Assembly: GCA_017555925.1 (NCBI GenBank)
Contig: JAFZFL010000251.1
Location: forward strand, 1 to 6,829
DNA from: Bacteroidales bacterium
GTDB taxonomy: Bacteria; Bacteroidota; Bacteroidia; Bacteroidales; UBA932
DNA length: 6,829 nt
Direction: 5' to 3'
Shown: positions 6,314-6,829 of the stretch, in pieces
How positions within the stretch are numbered: the stretch's first letter is position 1
How the letters are laid out: each line of letters begins with the position of its first letter
Program-made: the position numbers and the translations under genes
Notes under the pieces: model-generated
What the model saw: only the letters and a program-made list of their open reading frames with translations
What the model was told of the DNA's origin: nothing
Database searches by the model: none

Positions 6314-6829
6314 CTATCTCACTTTTGCCCTTATAGGTACTACAAGGCTGATTTCAGCTTTAGTAATGCCAAAGTATGTTAGAGTACCAATTTTATCTGT
6401 ATCTTTTATCAATATCTCCCAATCTTCCGACGGAATATAGTGTCTGTATGGAATTCTGGAGTATCCTCCGCTTATAGAAAACTCCATATTCAAACTTCTG
6501 CTTACTGGGAATGCGTAACCGTAGGTTATTCCAGCACTCCAGAATTCATATTGGTAGCAGCCAAAATCTCTGCCCCATTGGATGTCTCCATAACCACTCC
6601 ATCCATATATGCCGAGGAAATGTCCCATAAGTACATCTCTGCTTTTGCGCTTTTCTGTTTCTGCCTTTGGTTTTGGGGCAAACCACCAGCGGAACTCTGC
6701 TCCAAGGCTCAAATGTTGAAGACAATGTTTATTGTCTTTTGACAGCCACCAAGGGAAATGGTGCTGGAGTTGGAGAGAGAAATTCTTGTTGAACGGAATC
6801 TCAATTGCCCAGTTCAATGCAATAACAAC
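6314..6829 (-). CDS. DUF3575 family outer-membrane-type protein, N-terminus cut by window edge
   Basis: The frame is open to the window edge, so only the C-terminal 171 residues are visible. A TTG at 6817 lies inside the open frame and is not a convincing start, because residues V-V-I-A-L continue upstream of it. The visible part alternates aromatic and small residues as in outer-membrane beta strands. It contains the DUF3575 signature: G-H-F-L-G-I-Y-G (visible residues 69-76), then Y-E-F-W-S-A-G-I-T-Y-G-Y-A-F-P (94-108), then Y-R-H-Y-I-P (128-133), ending in a K-A-E-I-S-L-V strand. DUF3575 proteins are known from Bacteroidales fimbrial and surface-lipoprotein clusters, but I know of no established biochemical role; membrane-side assembly or anchoring is inference. 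The TAG stop directly abuts the ATG of the DUF5119 gene, so the two are probably co-transcribed and translationally coupled. The family assignment is fairly secure; the function is not. Confidence 0.85.
   Translation of the reverse strand, partial: VVIALNWAIEIPFNKNFSLQLQHHFPWWLSKDNKHCLQHLSLGAEFRWWFAPKPKAETEKRKSRDVLMGHFLGIYGWSGYGDIQWGRDFGCYQYEFWSAGITYGYAFPVSRSLNMEFSISGGYSRIPYRHYIPSEDWEILIKDTDKIGTLTYFGITKAEISLVVPIRAKVR

Noticed and set aside
1..6829. Invertible promoter or mobile element
   Set aside because: Bacteroidales fimbrial operons are often switched by DNA inversion, but I see no long inverted repeats, recombinase gene or transposase here. The operon promoter lies outside the window.

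Overview
The window is a tightly packed, single-strand gene cluster. All six genes read on the minus strand, so transcription runs from the high-coordinate end to the low end. The gene content (DUF3575, DUF5119, several Mfa-like fimbrillin lipoproteins, then a parallel beta-helix protein) and the lack of consistent Shine-Dalgarno sites point to a member of the Bacteroidales, probably a gut or oral Bacteroides/Parabacteroides/Prevotella-type organism. Base composition is moderately AT-rich. I cannot name the species from sequence alone.

Layout in transcription order: (1) 6829-6314, the C-terminal part of a DUF3575 outer-membrane-type beta-barrel protein, cut by the window edge. (2) 6313-5255, a DUF5119 lipoprotein of the kind found beside FimB/Mfa2-type anchors. 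Its ATG directly abuts the previous stop. (3) 5190-4051, a canonical fimbrillin and the best candidate for the major pilin, set between the two longest spacers. (4) 3975-3001, a divergent, short-tailed fimbrillin lipoprotein preceded by a strong GC-rich hairpin. (5) 2999-1560, a fimbrillin with an extra C-terminal domain of about 135 residues. That domain resembles the Ig-like domain of SipW-dependent TasA/camelysin-type proteins. (6) 1514-1, the N-terminal 504 residues of a secreted right-handed beta-helix protein that runs off the left edge.

Inferred function: a surface fimbria (type V pilus-like) operon. DUF3575 and DUF5119 would serve membrane-side assembly or anchoring, gene 3 the shaft, genes 4 and 5 accessory or tip subunits, and the beta-helix protein a large adhesin-like surface component. 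Genes 1-2 and 4-5 look translationally coupled. The major-subunit gene is separated by a very AT-rich leader and a downstream hairpin, which could let it be expressed at a different level from its neighbours. The promoter of the cluster is not visible and presumably lies beyond position 6829.

Most interesting points: the TasA/camelysin-like C-terminal domain on fimbrillin 5; a shared F-x-P-T-V-x-x-W-x-D-I tail on the DUF5119 protein and the major fimbrillin; the intercistronic hairpin; and differences in lipoprotein surface-export signals between the anchor candidate and the subunits.
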